The notes beneath the pieces were generated by a model. The model searched no databases, was not told the origin of the DNA, and saw only the letters and a list, made by a program, of their open reading frames with translations. Below, piece by piece: positions 42,501 through 51,673 of a stretch of 64,000 nt of DNA. The position numbers and the translations under genes are program-made. The DNA comes from Paenibacillus_D sp047238105. Its GTDB lineage: Bacteria > Bacillota > Bacilli > Paenibacillales > Paenibacillaceae. The DNA lies in NCBI RefSeq assembly GCF_047238105.1, contig NZ_JBDFMD010000001.1, positions 4,030,001-4,094,000 on the forward strand, in the 5' to 3' direction. Every line of letters starts with the position of its first letter. The first letter of the stretch is position 1.

Positions 42501-43613
42501 ATGAACACAGACAGAATCTATCTCTCCTCACCTCACATGAGTGATGAGGGATATGAGATGGAATATGTACAGCAGGCATTCGATACTAACTGGATAGCTC
42601 CTCTGGGTGAAAATGTTGATGGGTTTGAACAAGAACTTGCTAACAAGGTAGGATCAAAAGCTGCCGCCGCCTTAAACTCTGGTACGGCAGCCATACATAT
42701 GGCTCTTAAAGCAGCCACTGTTGGAGAAGGAGACATCGTGTTCTGTCAGTCTCTCACTTTCTCCGCTACTGCCAACCCAATCATTTATCAAGGAGCTATT
42801 CCTGTATTTATTGATAGTAATGAAGAAACCTGGAATATGTGTCCTCTAGCATTAGAGGAAGCTTTTCATAAGTACCCAGATGTAAAAGCTGTTATTGTTG
42901 TTCATTTATATGGGCTTTCCGCAGATATGGATCGGATCGTGGAGTTGTGCAAGTACCATAATGTAGTCTTGATAGAAGATGCCGCTGAGTCTCTGGGAAC
43001 TTACTATAAGGGTAAGCATACTGGAAGTATTGGGGATTACGGTATCTTCTCTTTTAATGGAAACAAAATTATTACCACTTCAGGTGGTGGCATGCTCGTA
43101 TCAAACAATGAGGAAAAGATTATGAAGGCTCGGTTTTGGGCTACCCAATCACGTGATCAAGCCAGACATTATGAACATAGTGAGCTCGGGTTCAACTACC
43201 GGATGAGCAATGTGGTTGCAGGAATTGGTCGGGGTCAACTGAAAGTGTTGGAACAGCGGGTGGCGAAGAAGCGGGCAATCTATCAACACTATAAGCGTGA
43301 ATTAAGCGGATTGGCAGGCATAGGCTTCATGCCGGAGAACGCGTGGGATGAACCGAACTACTGGCTTAGCGCCATTACAACGTCAGGCAAGGTTCAGCCG
43401 CTTGAAATTATTCAAGAACTAGACCGGCATAACATTGAATCAAGACCCATATGGAAGCCTATGCATCAACAGCCTTTTTTCCAAGGATATGATGTGGTAG
43501 GGAATGAGGTGAGTGAGCGTTTATTCGCTCAGGGCATGTGCTTGCCTTCAGATACGAAGATAACCGACGACCAGTTAATGATGGTTACCGATATTATAAA
43601 AAGATTGTGGTGA
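42501..43613 (+). CDS. DegT/DnrJ/EryC1/StrS-family sugar aminotransferase (PglE-like)
   Basis: This 370-residue PLP-dependent aminotransferase has DTNWIAPLGENVDGFE, the cofactor region EDAAESLGTYYKG and the Schiff-base Lys189 in SFNGNKIITTSGGGML. It should aminate the 4-keto sugar made by the upstream dehydratase to a UDP-4-amino-4,6-dideoxy sugar. GGAGG precedes the ATG. From here to about 54.5 kb codons become A+T-rich, marking the variable, probably transferred, part of locus B. It overlaps the sugar transferase gene by GTGA. Confidence 0.93.
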   Translation: MNTDRIYLSSPHMSDEGYEMEYVQQAFDTNWIAPLGENVDGFEQELANKVGSKAAAALNSGTAAIHMALKAATVGEGDIVFCQSLTFSATANPIIYQGAIPVFIDSNEETWNMCPLALEEAFHKYPDVKAVIVVHLYGLSADMDRIVELCKYHNVVLIEDAAESLGTYYKGKHTGSIGDYGIFSFNGNKIITTSGGGMLVSNNEEKIMKARFWATQSRDQARHYEHSELGFNYRMSNVVAGIGRGQLKVLEQRVAKKRAIYQHYKRELSGLAGIGFMPENAWDEPNYWLSAITTSGKVQPLEIIQELDRHNIESRPIWKPMHQQPFFQGYDVVGNEVSERLFAQGMCLPSDTKITDDQLMMVTDIIKRLW

Positions 43614-44260
43614 GGACAATAGGCACGAATCCATTAGGTTGGTATGGGAAATATGGAAAGCGAATTTTCGATTTCTCTTTGGCTGCATTAGCCCTAATCC
43701 TGCTTATTCCAGTGTTTCTGGTGGTGGCGATCCTTGTGCGAACCAAGCTGGGCAGTCCAATATTATTCGTCCAAGAGCGGCCGGGGTATCAGGAGAAGAT
43801 ATTCAAAATGTATAAATTTCGCACGATGACAGATGAGCGCGACGTGCACGGTGAATTGTTATCTGATCAGCTTCGACTCACCAGATTTGGTAAATTCCTG
43901 CGTTCCACTTCGTTGGATGAGCTCCCCGAGCTAATCAACATTCTAAAAGGCGACATGTCATTTGTTGGTCCGCGACCTCTGCTGGTGCAATATTTACCGT
44001 TGTACAATGAAAAGCAAAAGAAGAGACATCATGTGAGGCCGGGGCTGTCCGGGCTTGCGCAGATTAGTGGTCGTAATGCGATTAGTTGGGAGGAGAAGTT
44101 TGAACTCGATGTAAGATATGTCGATAAGGTCAACCTTAGAAGTGATCTCTTTATCATACTCTTGACGTTGAAAAAAGTTCTTATCCGAGATGGTATTAGC
44201 AGTGCCACAGCTGTAACCATGGAACCATTTCAAGGCTCCCAAAAGGAATTGGGCTTATGA
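43610..44260 (+). CDS. Initiating sugar transferase (PglC-like)
   Basis: From GTG 43610 (overlapping the previous stop as GTGA) the product is 216 residues. It has one N-terminal membrane helix (RIFDFSLAALALILLIPVF), MYKFRTMT, the catalytic SLDELPELINILKGDMSFVGPRPL segment and GLAQISGRNAISWEEKFELD. It is the monotopic PglC form and its place among PglF-, PglE- and PglD-like genes argues for a diacetamido-sugar 1-phosphate as substrate. The frame is open farther upstream, but that lies inside the aminotransferase gene. No strong ribosome site; translational coupling likely. Confidence 0.9.
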   Translation: MRTIGTNPLGWYGKYGKRIFDFSLAALALILLIPVFLVVAILVRTKLGSPILFVQERPGYQEKIFKMYKFRTMTDERDVHGELLSDQLRLTRFGKFLRSTSLDELPELINILKGDMSFVGPRPLLVQYLPLYNEKQKKRHHVRPGLSGLAQISGRNAISWEEKFELDVRYVDKVNLRSDLFIILLTLKKVLIRDGISSATAVTMEPFQGSQKELGL

Positions 44261-44874
44261 AAAAGAAGCTTTTAATTGTTGGTGCAGGTGGACACGCAAA
44301 GGTCCTCGCTGATATAGCATTTCTTATGGGAAAGTGGGAACAAATCGTATTTGCAGATGATCGATTGTCAGGTAAGCAACTTGGCTTTCAAGTTATCGCT
44401 AGGACGGATGAACTTGATGATTATGTAAATGAATATGACATGGTCGTGGGTATAGGAGATAATTACTTGCGAGAAAGTATTCAGATGCGGCTTGCACAGG
44501 TAGGGGCAACTATTCCTGTTCTTATCCATCCCAAAGCAATTTTAGGCTCTGAAATAAGTATCGGTGAGGGTAGTGTTATTATGGCTGGAGCAATTATTAA
44601 TTGTTCTACGAAAATAGGAAAAGGAAGTATTATAAATACCTCATCAACAATAGATCATGACTGTATAGTGGGCGACTTTGGACATCTTTCACCTGGTGTG
44701 CATCTTGCTGGGACTGTACAGATTGGTAGAAGAACATGGCTAGGGATAGGGTCATTAGTAAATAATGGTGTCTCTATATCGGAGAACTGTGTGATAGGGG
44801 CCGGGGCGGTTGTGATTAGGGTTTTAACAGAACCCGGAACGTATGTAGGAATCCCCGCAAGGAGAGTTAAATAA
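44257..44874 (+). CDS. Sugar N-acyltransferase (PglD/NeuD family)
   Basis: The 205-residue protein has an N-terminal nucleotide-sugar-binding Rossmann-like part (LLIVGAGGHAKVLADIA) and a C-terminal left-handed beta-helix of hexapeptide repeats with the catalytic His region STIDHDCIVGDFGHLSPG. PglD acetylates the 4-amino group using acetyl-CoA to give UDP-N,N'-diacetylbacillosamine. It overlaps the sugar transferase by ATGA and the next gene by one base. With its neighbours it completes that pathway. NeuD-type O-acetylation is the alternative. Confidence 0.92.
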   Translation: MKKKLLIVGAGGHAKVLADIAFLMGKWEQIVFADDRLSGKQLGFQVIARTDELDDYVNEYDMVVGIGDNYLRESIQMRLAQVGATIPVLIHPKAILGSEISIGEGSVIMAGAIINCSTKIGKGSIINTSSTIDHDCIVGDFGHLSPGVHLAGTVQIGRRTWLGIGSLVNNGVSISENCVIGAGAVVIRVLTEPGTYVGIPARRVK

Positions 44875-46106
44875 TGATGAAAGTACTATTTCTCACATTA
44901 CTAGACTTTTCAAGCTTGCATGAAAAGGGTATTTACACGGATCTTTTAAGGCAATTTGCAAATAATGGACATATTGTTCATGTGATTTCTCCCATAGAGA
45001 GGAGAAAGCATCAATCTACTCATATGGTTACTGATGGAAATACTAAAATCTTAAAGCTCCGCATTGGAAATATTCAAAAGACTAATCTGATAGAAAAGGG
45101 CATCTCTACTTTAGCGCTAGAGTTCCTTTTCATGAAAGCCATAAAAAGATATTATTCTTCAGAAATGTATGACTTAATTCTTTATTCTACTCCACCCGTG
45201 ACATTGCAAAGAGCAGTTTCTTATATAAAAAAGAGAGATGGTGCACGTTCATATCTACTATTAAAAGATATATTTCCACAGAATGCGGTCGATCTTGGCA
45301 TGCTAAGACAAAACGGATTAAGAGGTATAGCTTACCGTTATTTTAGGAATAAAGAAAAGAAAATGTACCATGTCTCTGATTATATAGGTTGTATGTCTAA
45401 GGGTAATATACATTATCTTCTGAGAAACAATCCCGAATTGCACAATAAAATTGTGGAAGTCTGTCCAAATAGTATTGAGCCAAGTTACAATCTGACTCGT
45501 ATGCCTGAAAAAATGAGGGAGAAGTATCATATACCCTATGGAAAGACGGTTTTTATTTACGGAGGTAATCTAGGCAAGCCGCAAGGAGTAAAATTTGTAA
45601 TTGACTGCATCAAGGATAATCGGAATAATGAGCGCGCCTTCTTTTTAATTGTTGGTTCGGGAACGGAGTATAAGCAGTTGCAAAAGTTCTTCGATGAGAG
45701 TAATCCTAGAAATGCTTTACTAATTCAGCATCTTCCGAAAGAAGAGTATGAACTGCTCGTTGCTTCTTGCGATGTTGGGCTTATCTTTTTGGACAAGCGA
45801 TTTACAATTCCGAACATCCCATCTCGACTGCTATCCTATATGGAGGCTTCGATGCCTGTATTGGCAGCAACGGATGTAAATACAGATCTCAGAGAGATCA
45901 TAACTGGCGGTAGCTTTGGTATGTGGAACGAGAGTGGGGATGTGAAGGGATTTAGCAAGAATGTCCTTGGATTGTGTGATGATACCCAACGAGTGCAACT
46001 AGGGGCTAATTCCAGAGCGTATTTAGAGAAGCACTATTTGGCCCGACACTCATACGACATTATAATGAAACATTTTAAAGTGAAAGATGTGATATCAAAT
46101 GTTTGA
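44874..46106 (+). CDS. Glycosyltransferase family 4 (WbuB-like)
   Basis: The 410-residue GT-B protein shows the WbuB/FucNAc-transferase style: LKDIFPQNAVDLGM, CPNSIEPSY, a donor domain with VFIYGGNLGKPQGVKFVID, and FTIPNIPSRLLSYMEASMPVLA. WbuB-type enzymes often transfer N-acetyl-L-fucosamine, and the three FucNAc genes follow directly, which supports that donor. AAGGAGAG precedes ATGATG. The end overlaps the CapE-like gene by eight bases. Confidence 0.88.
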   Translation: MMKVLFLTLLDFSSLHEKGIYTDLLRQFANNGHIVHVISPIERRKHQSTHMVTDGNTKILKLRIGNIQKTNLIEKGISTLALEFLFMKAIKRYYSSEMYDLILYSTPPVTLQRAVSYIKKRDGARSYLLLKDIFPQNAVDLGMLRQNGLRGIAYRYFRNKEKKMYHVSDYIGCMSKGNIHYLLRNNPELHNKIVEVCPNSIEPSYNLTRMPEKMREKYHIPYGKTVFIYGGNLGKPQGVKFVIDCIKDNRNNERAFFLIVGSGTEYKQLQKFFDESNPRNALLIQHLPKEEYELLVASCDVGLIFLDKRFTIPNIPSRLLSYMEASMPVLAATDVNTDLREIITGGSFGMWNESGDVKGFSKNVLGLCDDTQRVQLGANSRAYLEKHYLARHSYDIIMKHFKVKDVISNV

Positions 46107-47121
46107 AGGCAAAACTCTTTTAATAACAGGCGGGACAGGTTCCTTTGGCAATGCTGTCATGAAACGATTTTTACATACTAATATAAAAGAAATAAGGATT
46201 TGTTCTCGAGACGAAAAGAAGCAAGATGATATGAGGAAGGTATATAAAGATTCAAAATTAAAATTCTATATTGCTGATGTAAGAGATGAGAATAGCATAA
46301 AAAATGCGATGTACGGCGTTGATTATGTTTTTCATGCAGCAGCTTTGAAACAAGTTCCTTCTTGTGAATTCTTTCCGTTAGAGGCCGTAAAGACGAATAT
46401 TATCGGAACAGATAATGTACTTAATGCAGCAATCGAATGTGGAGTGAAAAAGGTGATTTGTCTCTCGACGGATAAAGCGGCATATCCTATAAATGCCATG
46501 GGGATATCAAAAGCTATGATGGAGAAGGTGTTTGTTGCCAAATCACAGGCGGTTGATTCGGATAGAACCTTGATTTGTGGTACGCGTTACGGAAATGTAA
46601 TGGCTTCAAGAGGATCCGTTATTCCTCTTTTCATTGAACAAATCAAAAACAATGAACCTTTGACTGTGACTGATCCAGAAATGACTAGATTCCTGATGAA
46701 TCTGGATGAGGCCGTAGAGTTGGTTGTATTTGCATTTCAAAATGCCAATGCAGGTGACATTATGGTGCAGAAGTCCCCCGCATCGACGATTGGTGACCTG
46801 GCTCAAGCAATTAAAGAGCTGTTTAATGCGAATAACGAAATCAGGGTTATTGGTACAAGGCATGGAGAGAAAATTTTTGAGACGCTGTTAACGAGAGAAG
46901 AACATATTGTTGCGGAGGATATGGGCGGATTCTATCGTGTTCCAGCCGATAAAAGAGATCTTAACTATGACAAGTATTTTATCGAAGGTGATATGAATCT
47001 ATCTAGAGAAGAAGAGTATAACTCCCACAATACACAACGGTTAAATGTAGAACAAATTAAAGATCGTTTACTTATGCTTGATTATGTCCAAAACGAACTG
47101 AAAGGATGGAATCAAGGATGA
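46099..47121 (+). CDS. capE: UDP-GlcNAc 5-inverting 4,6-dehydratase (CapE/FnlA/WbjB)
   Basis: The 340-residue short-chain dehydrogenase family protein has LLITGGTGSFGNAVMKRFL, FHAAALKQVPSCEFFPLEA, CLSTDKAAYPINAMGISKAMMEK, GTRYGNVMASRGSVIPLF and, near the end, GTRHGEKIFETLLTREE. These are signatures of CapE/WbjB, which start UDP-L-FucNAc synthesis from UDP-GlcNAc. No strong ribosome binding site; it overlaps the previous gene. It is followed by CapF- and CapG-like genes, giving the complete pathway. PseB is the main alternative but the next two genes exclude it. Confidence 0.93.
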   Translation: MFEGKTLLITGGTGSFGNAVMKRFLHTNIKEIRICSRDEKKQDDMRKVYKDSKLKFYIADVRDENSIKNAMYGVDYVFHAAALKQVPSCEFFPLEAVKTNIIGTDNVLNAAIECGVKKVICLSTDKAAYPINAMGISKAMMEKVFVAKSQAVDSDRTLICGTRYGNVMASRGSVIPLFIEQIKNNEPLTVTDPEMTRFLMNLDEAVELVVFAFQNANAGDIMVQKSPASTIGDLAQAIKELFNANNEIRVIGTRHGEKIFETLLTREEHIVAEDMGGFYRVPADKRDLNYDKYFIEGDMNLSREEEYNSHNTQRLNVEQIKDRLLMLDYVQNELKGWNQG

Positions 47122-48224
47122 ATATCATGGTGACTGGTGCAAGGGGGTTTATCGGAAAAAATTTAATCGCAGAGCTGAAGGCCCGTAATTATGAGGTTTA
47201 TGAAGTAACGAGAGAGACCACAGAGCAACAGATCATTGAGTATTGTAAGTCGACACGATTCGTATATCATCTTGCAGGTGTTAATCGTCCAGAGCATTCG
47301 TCTGAGTTTATGATGGGGAATTATGAATTTACAAGAAAACTACTTGCTATATTTAAAGATAATCACAACTCGTGTCCGTTCTTGATTACTTCATCAATCC
47401 AGGCAGCGCTAGATAATGACTATGGTAAAAGCAAAAAAGCAAGTGAAGATATAATGATTCAATATGGGAAAGAAACAGGGGCTAATACGTTCATATATCG
47501 TTTGCCGAATGTTTTTGGGAAGTGGTGTAAACCAAACTACAATAGTGTGGTTGCTACCTTTTGCAGTAATATTGCTTGTGGCAAGCCTATTGTGATCAAT
47601 AATCCTGAGCATGAATTGAGCTTAGTCTACATTGATGATGTTATAAATGAGTTTATAGCATGCCTGACTCGAGAGAATATGCCCAATAATACTTATCAGA
47701 AAGTGGAGACACAATATAGAGTTGCATTATCTCAAATAGCGGATGCTATTTATTCATTCAAGAAAAGCCGAGAGGATTTGGAAGTGATTGATGTTTCAAA
47801 TCAATTTACTAAAAAGCTATATAGTACATATCTAAGCTATCTTCCTAAAGATCAATTCAATTATGCTCTGAAAATGAATGTTGATCATCGAGGATCATTT
47901 ACGGAGTTTATGAAATCTATTGATAGAGGTCAAGTGTCAATTAATATATCAAAACCTAATATTGTAAAAGGTAATCATTGGCACCAAACAAAAACTGAGA
48001 AGTTCCTCGTTGTAAGTGGACATGGTGTGATAAGATTTAGAAAAATTGACACGGAAGAGGTAGTTGAATACTTTGTGAGTGGAGAAAAGCTTGAAGTAGT
48101 GGATATCCCCCCTGGATACACACACAATATAGAGAACCTTGGCCAGTCAGATATGGTTACGGTGATGTGGGCCAATGAATACTTTAATCCAACGGCCCCG
48201 GACACCTATTTTATGGAGGTATAA
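47118..48224 (+). CDS. capF: Bifunctional reductase/epimerase with cupin domain (CapF/FnlB/WbjC)
   Basis: The N-terminal about 250 residues form an SDR domain (MVTGARGFIGKNLIAEL, with YGKSKKASED as YxxxK-like). The last about 110 form a cupin (GNHWHQTKTEKFLVVSGHGVIRF) that binds zinc in CapF. CapF epimerises C3 and reduces C4 to give UDP-6-deoxy-talose-type sugar. The start ATG 47118 overlaps the previous stop as ATGA; the frame opens 12 bases earlier. The 368-residue length matches the family. It is the second enzyme of the UDP-L-FucNAc pathway. Confidence 0.93.
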   Translation: MNIMVTGARGFIGKNLIAELKARNYEVYEVTRETTEQQIIEYCKSTRFVYHLAGVNRPEHSSEFMMGNYEFTRKLLAIFKDNHNSCPFLITSSIQAALDNDYGKSKKASEDIMIQYGKETGANTFIYRLPNVFGKWCKPNYNSVVATFCSNIACGKPIVINNPEHELSLVYIDDVINEFIACLTRENMPNNTYQKVETQYRVALSQIADAIYSFKKSREDLEVIDVSNQFTKKLYSTYLSYLPKDQFNYALKMNVDHRGSFTEFMKSIDRGQVSINISKPNIVKGNHWHQTKTEKFLVVSGHGVIRFRKIDTEEVVEYFVSGEKLEVVDIPPGYTHNIENLGQSDMVTVMWANEYFNPTAPDTYFMEV

Positions 48225-48227
48225 AGT

Positions 48228-49352
48228 ATGAATAAGCTAAAGGTTATGACAGTAGTGGGGACCAGGCCGGAAATCATAAGATTATCATCTGTAATAGCTA
48301 AGTTAGAAGGATCTGCTGCCATAGACCACATATTAGTACATACAGGTCAAAACTATGATTATGAATTGAATGAAGTTTTTTTTAATGATTTCAACTTGAA
48401 GAGACCGGATTATTTCCTCAATGCCGCTTCAGGAACAGCAGTGGAGACAATAGGGAATATATTAGTGAAGATTGATCCTGTCCTTGAAGAAGTTAAACCG
48501 GATGCTTTCTTGGTACTAGGAGATACAAATAGTTGCTTGTGCGCAATTGCAGCAAAAAGACGACAAATTCCTATTTTTCATATGGAAGCAGGGAATAGGT
48601 GTTTCGATCAAAGGGTGCCTGAAGAGACGAATAGGAAGATTGTGGATCATATATCAGATATTAATCTCACCTATAGCGATATCGCAAGAGAGTATCTTTT
48701 AAAAGAAGGAATTCCAGCAGACAGAATAATCAAAACTGGTAGTCCAATGTTTGAAGTTCTTAATTCAAGGAAGAAAGACATTGAAAAGTCAGATATTTTG
48801 GAGAGATTAGAACTTGAGAAAAAAAAATACTTTGTTGTTTCTGCTCATAGAGAGGAGAATATCAGTTCAGAAAGAAATTTTATGGATTTAGTTGTTAGTA
48901 TAAATGCAGTAGCGGAAAAGTTTAATATGCCTGTGGTTTTTAGTACGCATCCTAGAACTAGAAAAATGATTGATTTGAAAGGAATTAAATTTTATCATTT
49001 GGTTAGAACGATGAAACCTTTAGGCTTTAATGACTACGTAAAGCTTCAAATAATGTCTAAAGCAGTTCTTAGTGACAGTGGAACTATTAGTGAGGAGTCA
49101 TCTATCCTTAACTTTAGAGCTCTTAATATACGACGAGCCCATGAAAGACCGGAAGCTATGGAAGAAGCTTCCGTAATGATGGTGGGTTTAAATAAAGATA
49201 GAATAATGCAAGGGCTAGAGGTACTAGAGAATCAACATAATAATGATCTACTTGTTGTTCAAGATTATTCGGCGCCCAATGTTTCAGAAAAAGTTCTTAG
49301 AATTTTATTATCGTATACGGATTATGTGAATCGGCATGTATGGGGGAAATGA
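48228..49352 (+). CDS. capG: UDP-sugar 2-epimerase, non-hydrolysing (CapG/FnlC/WbjD)
   Basis: The 374-residue protein is of the WecB/CapG fold, with VVGTRPEIIRLS, HTGQNYDYELN, GDTNSCLCAIAAKRRQIPIFH, MEAGNRCFDQRVPEETNR and LSDSGTISEESSILNF. The DTNS and RCFDQRVPEETNR variants are typical of the CapG/WbjD branch rather than WecB. It performs the last C2 epimerisation to UDP-N-acetyl-L-fucosamine. GGAGG precedes the ATG three bases after the CapF stop. Confidence 0.93.
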   Translation: MNKLKVMTVVGTRPEIIRLSSVIAKLEGSAAIDHILVHTGQNYDYELNEVFFNDFNLKRPDYFLNAASGTAVETIGNILVKIDPVLEEVKPDAFLVLGDTNSCLCAIAAKRRQIPIFHMEAGNRCFDQRVPEETNRKIVDHISDINLTYSDIAREYLLKEGIPADRIIKTGSPMFEVLNSRKKDIEKSDILERLELEKKKYFVVSAHREENISSERNFMDLVVSINAVAEKFNMPVVFSTHPRTRKMIDLKGIKFYHLVRTMKPLGFNDYVKLQIMSKAVLSDSGTISEESSILNFRALNIRRAHERPEAMEEASVMMVGLNKDRIMQGLEVLENQHNNDLLVVQDYSAPNVSEKVLRILLSYTDYVNRHVWGK

Positions 49353-49359
49353 GTATAGA

Positions 49360-50229
49360 ATGAAAAAGCCATTGGTAAGTGTTGTTATACCATATTTTTC
49401 ACATGTAAATTGGCTTATTGAAGCTTTAGAAAGTGTAGAAAAACAAGATTATGATAATCTCGAAGTAATCCTAGTTAATGATGGGTCAAAGGACAATTTA
49501 GAATGTTTACTGAATGAATTCAAAATTAACATCACCTACTTATTCAAGGAAAATGGAGGGCCTTCATCAGCTCGAAATTTAGGAATGGAGAAATCTAAGG
49601 GGAAATATATAGCGTTTTTAGACTCAGATGATATTTGGCTCCCTAATAAGCTCTCAACTCAAATTTCCTTTATGGAAAAGGAAGGATATGTTTGGTCTCA
49701 ACACTCGTATATAATGTTTTGGGAGAATAATGATAGATCCAAGATAATTGATACTTCTATTTACAATGGCAATGTTTTTAGAAGCTGTTTTATTTCCTTT
49801 AAGGTTCAAACATCCTGTTTTATTGTGTTGAAAAGTGCAATTGATAAAAATAAAATATATTTTCCTCTTAACAGACGTTATGGCCAAGATGGTGATTTTT
49901 ATAGGAAACTAGCGGAGCGCTTTCCTTTAGGTACTATAAATGGAGTTTTTTCTAAATTCAGAATCAGAGGAACTAATGCAGGTTTTCGTGCAAAAGTTCA
50001 ATTAAGTGATAAATCCCTGACATGGGAAAACATCAAGACTAATCAAAGGGTTTTGAAAATGTTGCCTTTTAACGTTAAAATGGGATACAAAATCGCTTCG
50101 ATATTTAGTGCAATAATAAACAAAGCAACAAATATATTTCGCCTAAATGAAGATCTTGTAGAAAAAATCTCGAAAGCATTTTATGTTATACCATATTTGT
50201 TGTTTAAAATCTCAGCAACAAGAAAGTAG
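49360..50229 (+). CDS. Glycosyltransferase family 2
   Basis: This 289-residue GT-A enzyme has VSVVIPYFSHVNWLIEALES, VILVNDGSKD, NGGPSSARNLGMEKSKGKYIAFLDSDDIW (the D-S-D-D metal site, quoted as family landmark) and GQDGDFYRKLAERFP. It uses an NDP-sugar to extend the lipid-linked unit of locus B. ATG 49360 follows the CapG stop by seven bases; the frame opens earlier within capG. Donor unknown. Codon use is A+T-rich like its neighbours. Confidence 0.9.
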   Translation: MKKPLVSVVIPYFSHVNWLIEALESVEKQDYDNLEVILVNDGSKDNLECLLNEFKINITYLFKENGGPSSARNLGMEKSKGKYIAFLDSDDIWLPNKLSTQISFMEKEGYVWSQHSYIMFWENNDRSKIIDTSIYNGNVFRSCFISFKVQTSCFIVLKSAIDKNKIYFPLNRRYGQDGDFYRKLAERFPLGTINGVFSKFRIRGTNAGFRAKVQLSDKSLTWENIKTNQRVLKMLPFNVKMGYKIASIFSAIINKATNIFRLNEDLVEKISKAFYVIPYLLFKISATRK

Positions 50230-50272
50230 AGTGCAGATGATTGTTCAAATACAAAAGGGGGCAAATTAAAAA

Positions 50273-51643
50273 GTGGGATTGGCTCCTAACGAAATAGAGA
50301 TTAGAAGAATTCTTAATAAACCAATTAATTATCTAATGATTTACCTCTTTGGATTGCTTGTTTTATACAAATGGGGTCCAATGACTTGGAACACTCAAAA
50401 TTCAATCTTGCTATACACATATTTAATAATGTCAAATTTATTAATTTTTCTCGGTTATAAATCTACTATCAACAAGATCGTTAAATTTAACGGCAATGAG
50501 AAAGCAAGTAACTACTATATTTTGGATGAAAAATTTGTTTTAAAAATAATTCCTTTTGTTGTTATAATTAAATTAATAATATCTTTTCTTTTTTTAATTA
50601 GAGTAATTGGTTCCACTGCCATTTCATTGGATTATATTATGACGAGTTTTATAAATGGGTTGGTTGATGCTGGTTCTCAATATAATTCTAAATTTGCTAA
50701 TGAGAATGCGTTTGGAGGTAATGTTCTTGCGCCAATATATACACTGTTATCGCCAATCACATGGCCAGTCATCCCTCTAACGATTATATATTTCAAAAAG
50801 TTGAGTATGGTTAATAAGTTGCTGGCTTCCTTAATAATTGTTTTAGAAATTGTTACTTGGGTTTCAATAGGTACCAATAAAGGTATAATTGACTTGATTA
50901 TTATAGTTGCAACAGTAACAATGCTAAGACGATGGCAATATAAGGTTACTCATTTCCAAGAGAAGACTATACCGAAGAAAAAAAGAGTAAGAGTAATTCT
51001 ATTAATATCTATAGTTTTAATTATGGGTTTGTATCTATTCTCTAACAATATATCTTCCAGGATTAATAGCAATTTCGAAACGCTTTCAAACATTACCAAT
51101 GGAACTGGTGTAAGTTATGATACACCAATTATGAAAATAACCCCAGATAATATTAAACCATTGATGGTTTACGTGTCGGTATATTTGACTCAAGGTTACT
51201 ATGGACTTTCATTAACACTAGATGAGCCTTTCGTTCCGATGTTTGGCTTAGGTAATTCGAACTTCTTGTTAGTGAACTTGGAACAAATTTTTAATGTTAA
51301 CTTAAGTCAATATAGTTATCAATCTCGAATTGCACATAAAGGATGGCATTCAGAATTAAACTGGCATAGTATTCACACGTGGTTAGCAAACGATATTTCA
51401 TTTTTTGGCGTGTTATTTTTAATGTTTTTTATAGGAAAATATTTTGCTAATGTTTTTTATAGGAGCCTTGTCTTAAGAGATCCTGTTGCATCAATTTTAT
51501 TATGTTTAATTGTAAGCTCATTTTTTTATTTTTCAGCTAATAATCAAATTTTATCTACACCTTCAACTTTTATGACTTTTTGGGTAATGAACTTTCTCTG
51601 GTTTATCAAAAGATTGAACAAAAATAATTTTTCTAACAAATAA
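50273..51643 (+). CDS. O-antigen polymerase-like membrane protein (Wzy, locus B)
   Basis: The 456-residue protein has about eleven spans and a large extracytoplasmic loop near the C-terminal half ending in HKGWHSELNWHSIHTWLANDISF. This is the pattern of Wzy oligosaccharide polymerases, which share topology but little sequence. GTG start with GGGGG upstream at a long distance; the precise start is uncertain. Its place between glycosyltransferases and the flippase supports polymerase function. It does not resemble the Wzy of locus A by eye. Confidence 0.75.
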   Translation: MGLAPNEIEIRRILNKPINYLMIYLFGLLVLYKWGPMTWNTQNSILLYTYLIMSNLLIFLGYKSTINKIVKFNGNEKASNYYILDEKFVLKIIPFVVIIKLIISFLFLIRVIGSTAISLDYIMTSFINGLVDAGSQYNSKFANENAFGGNVLAPIYTLLSPITWPVIPLTIIYFKKLSMVNKLLASLIIVLEIVTWVSIGTNKGIIDLIIIVATVTMLRRWQYKVTHFQEKTIPKKKRVRVILLISIVLIMGLYLFSNNISSRINSNFETLSNITNGTGVSYDTPIMKITPDNIKPLMVYVSVYLTQGYYGLSLTLDEPFVPMFGLGNSNFLLVNLEQIFNVNLSQYSYQSRIAHKGWHSELNWHSIHTWLANDISFFGVLFLMFFIGKYFANVFYRSLVLRDPVASILLCLIVSSFFYFSANNQILSTPSTFMTFWVMNFLWFIKRLNKNNFSNK

Positions 51644-51673
51644 AAAGAGAACTGATAGGGAAAAAGAGTAAAT

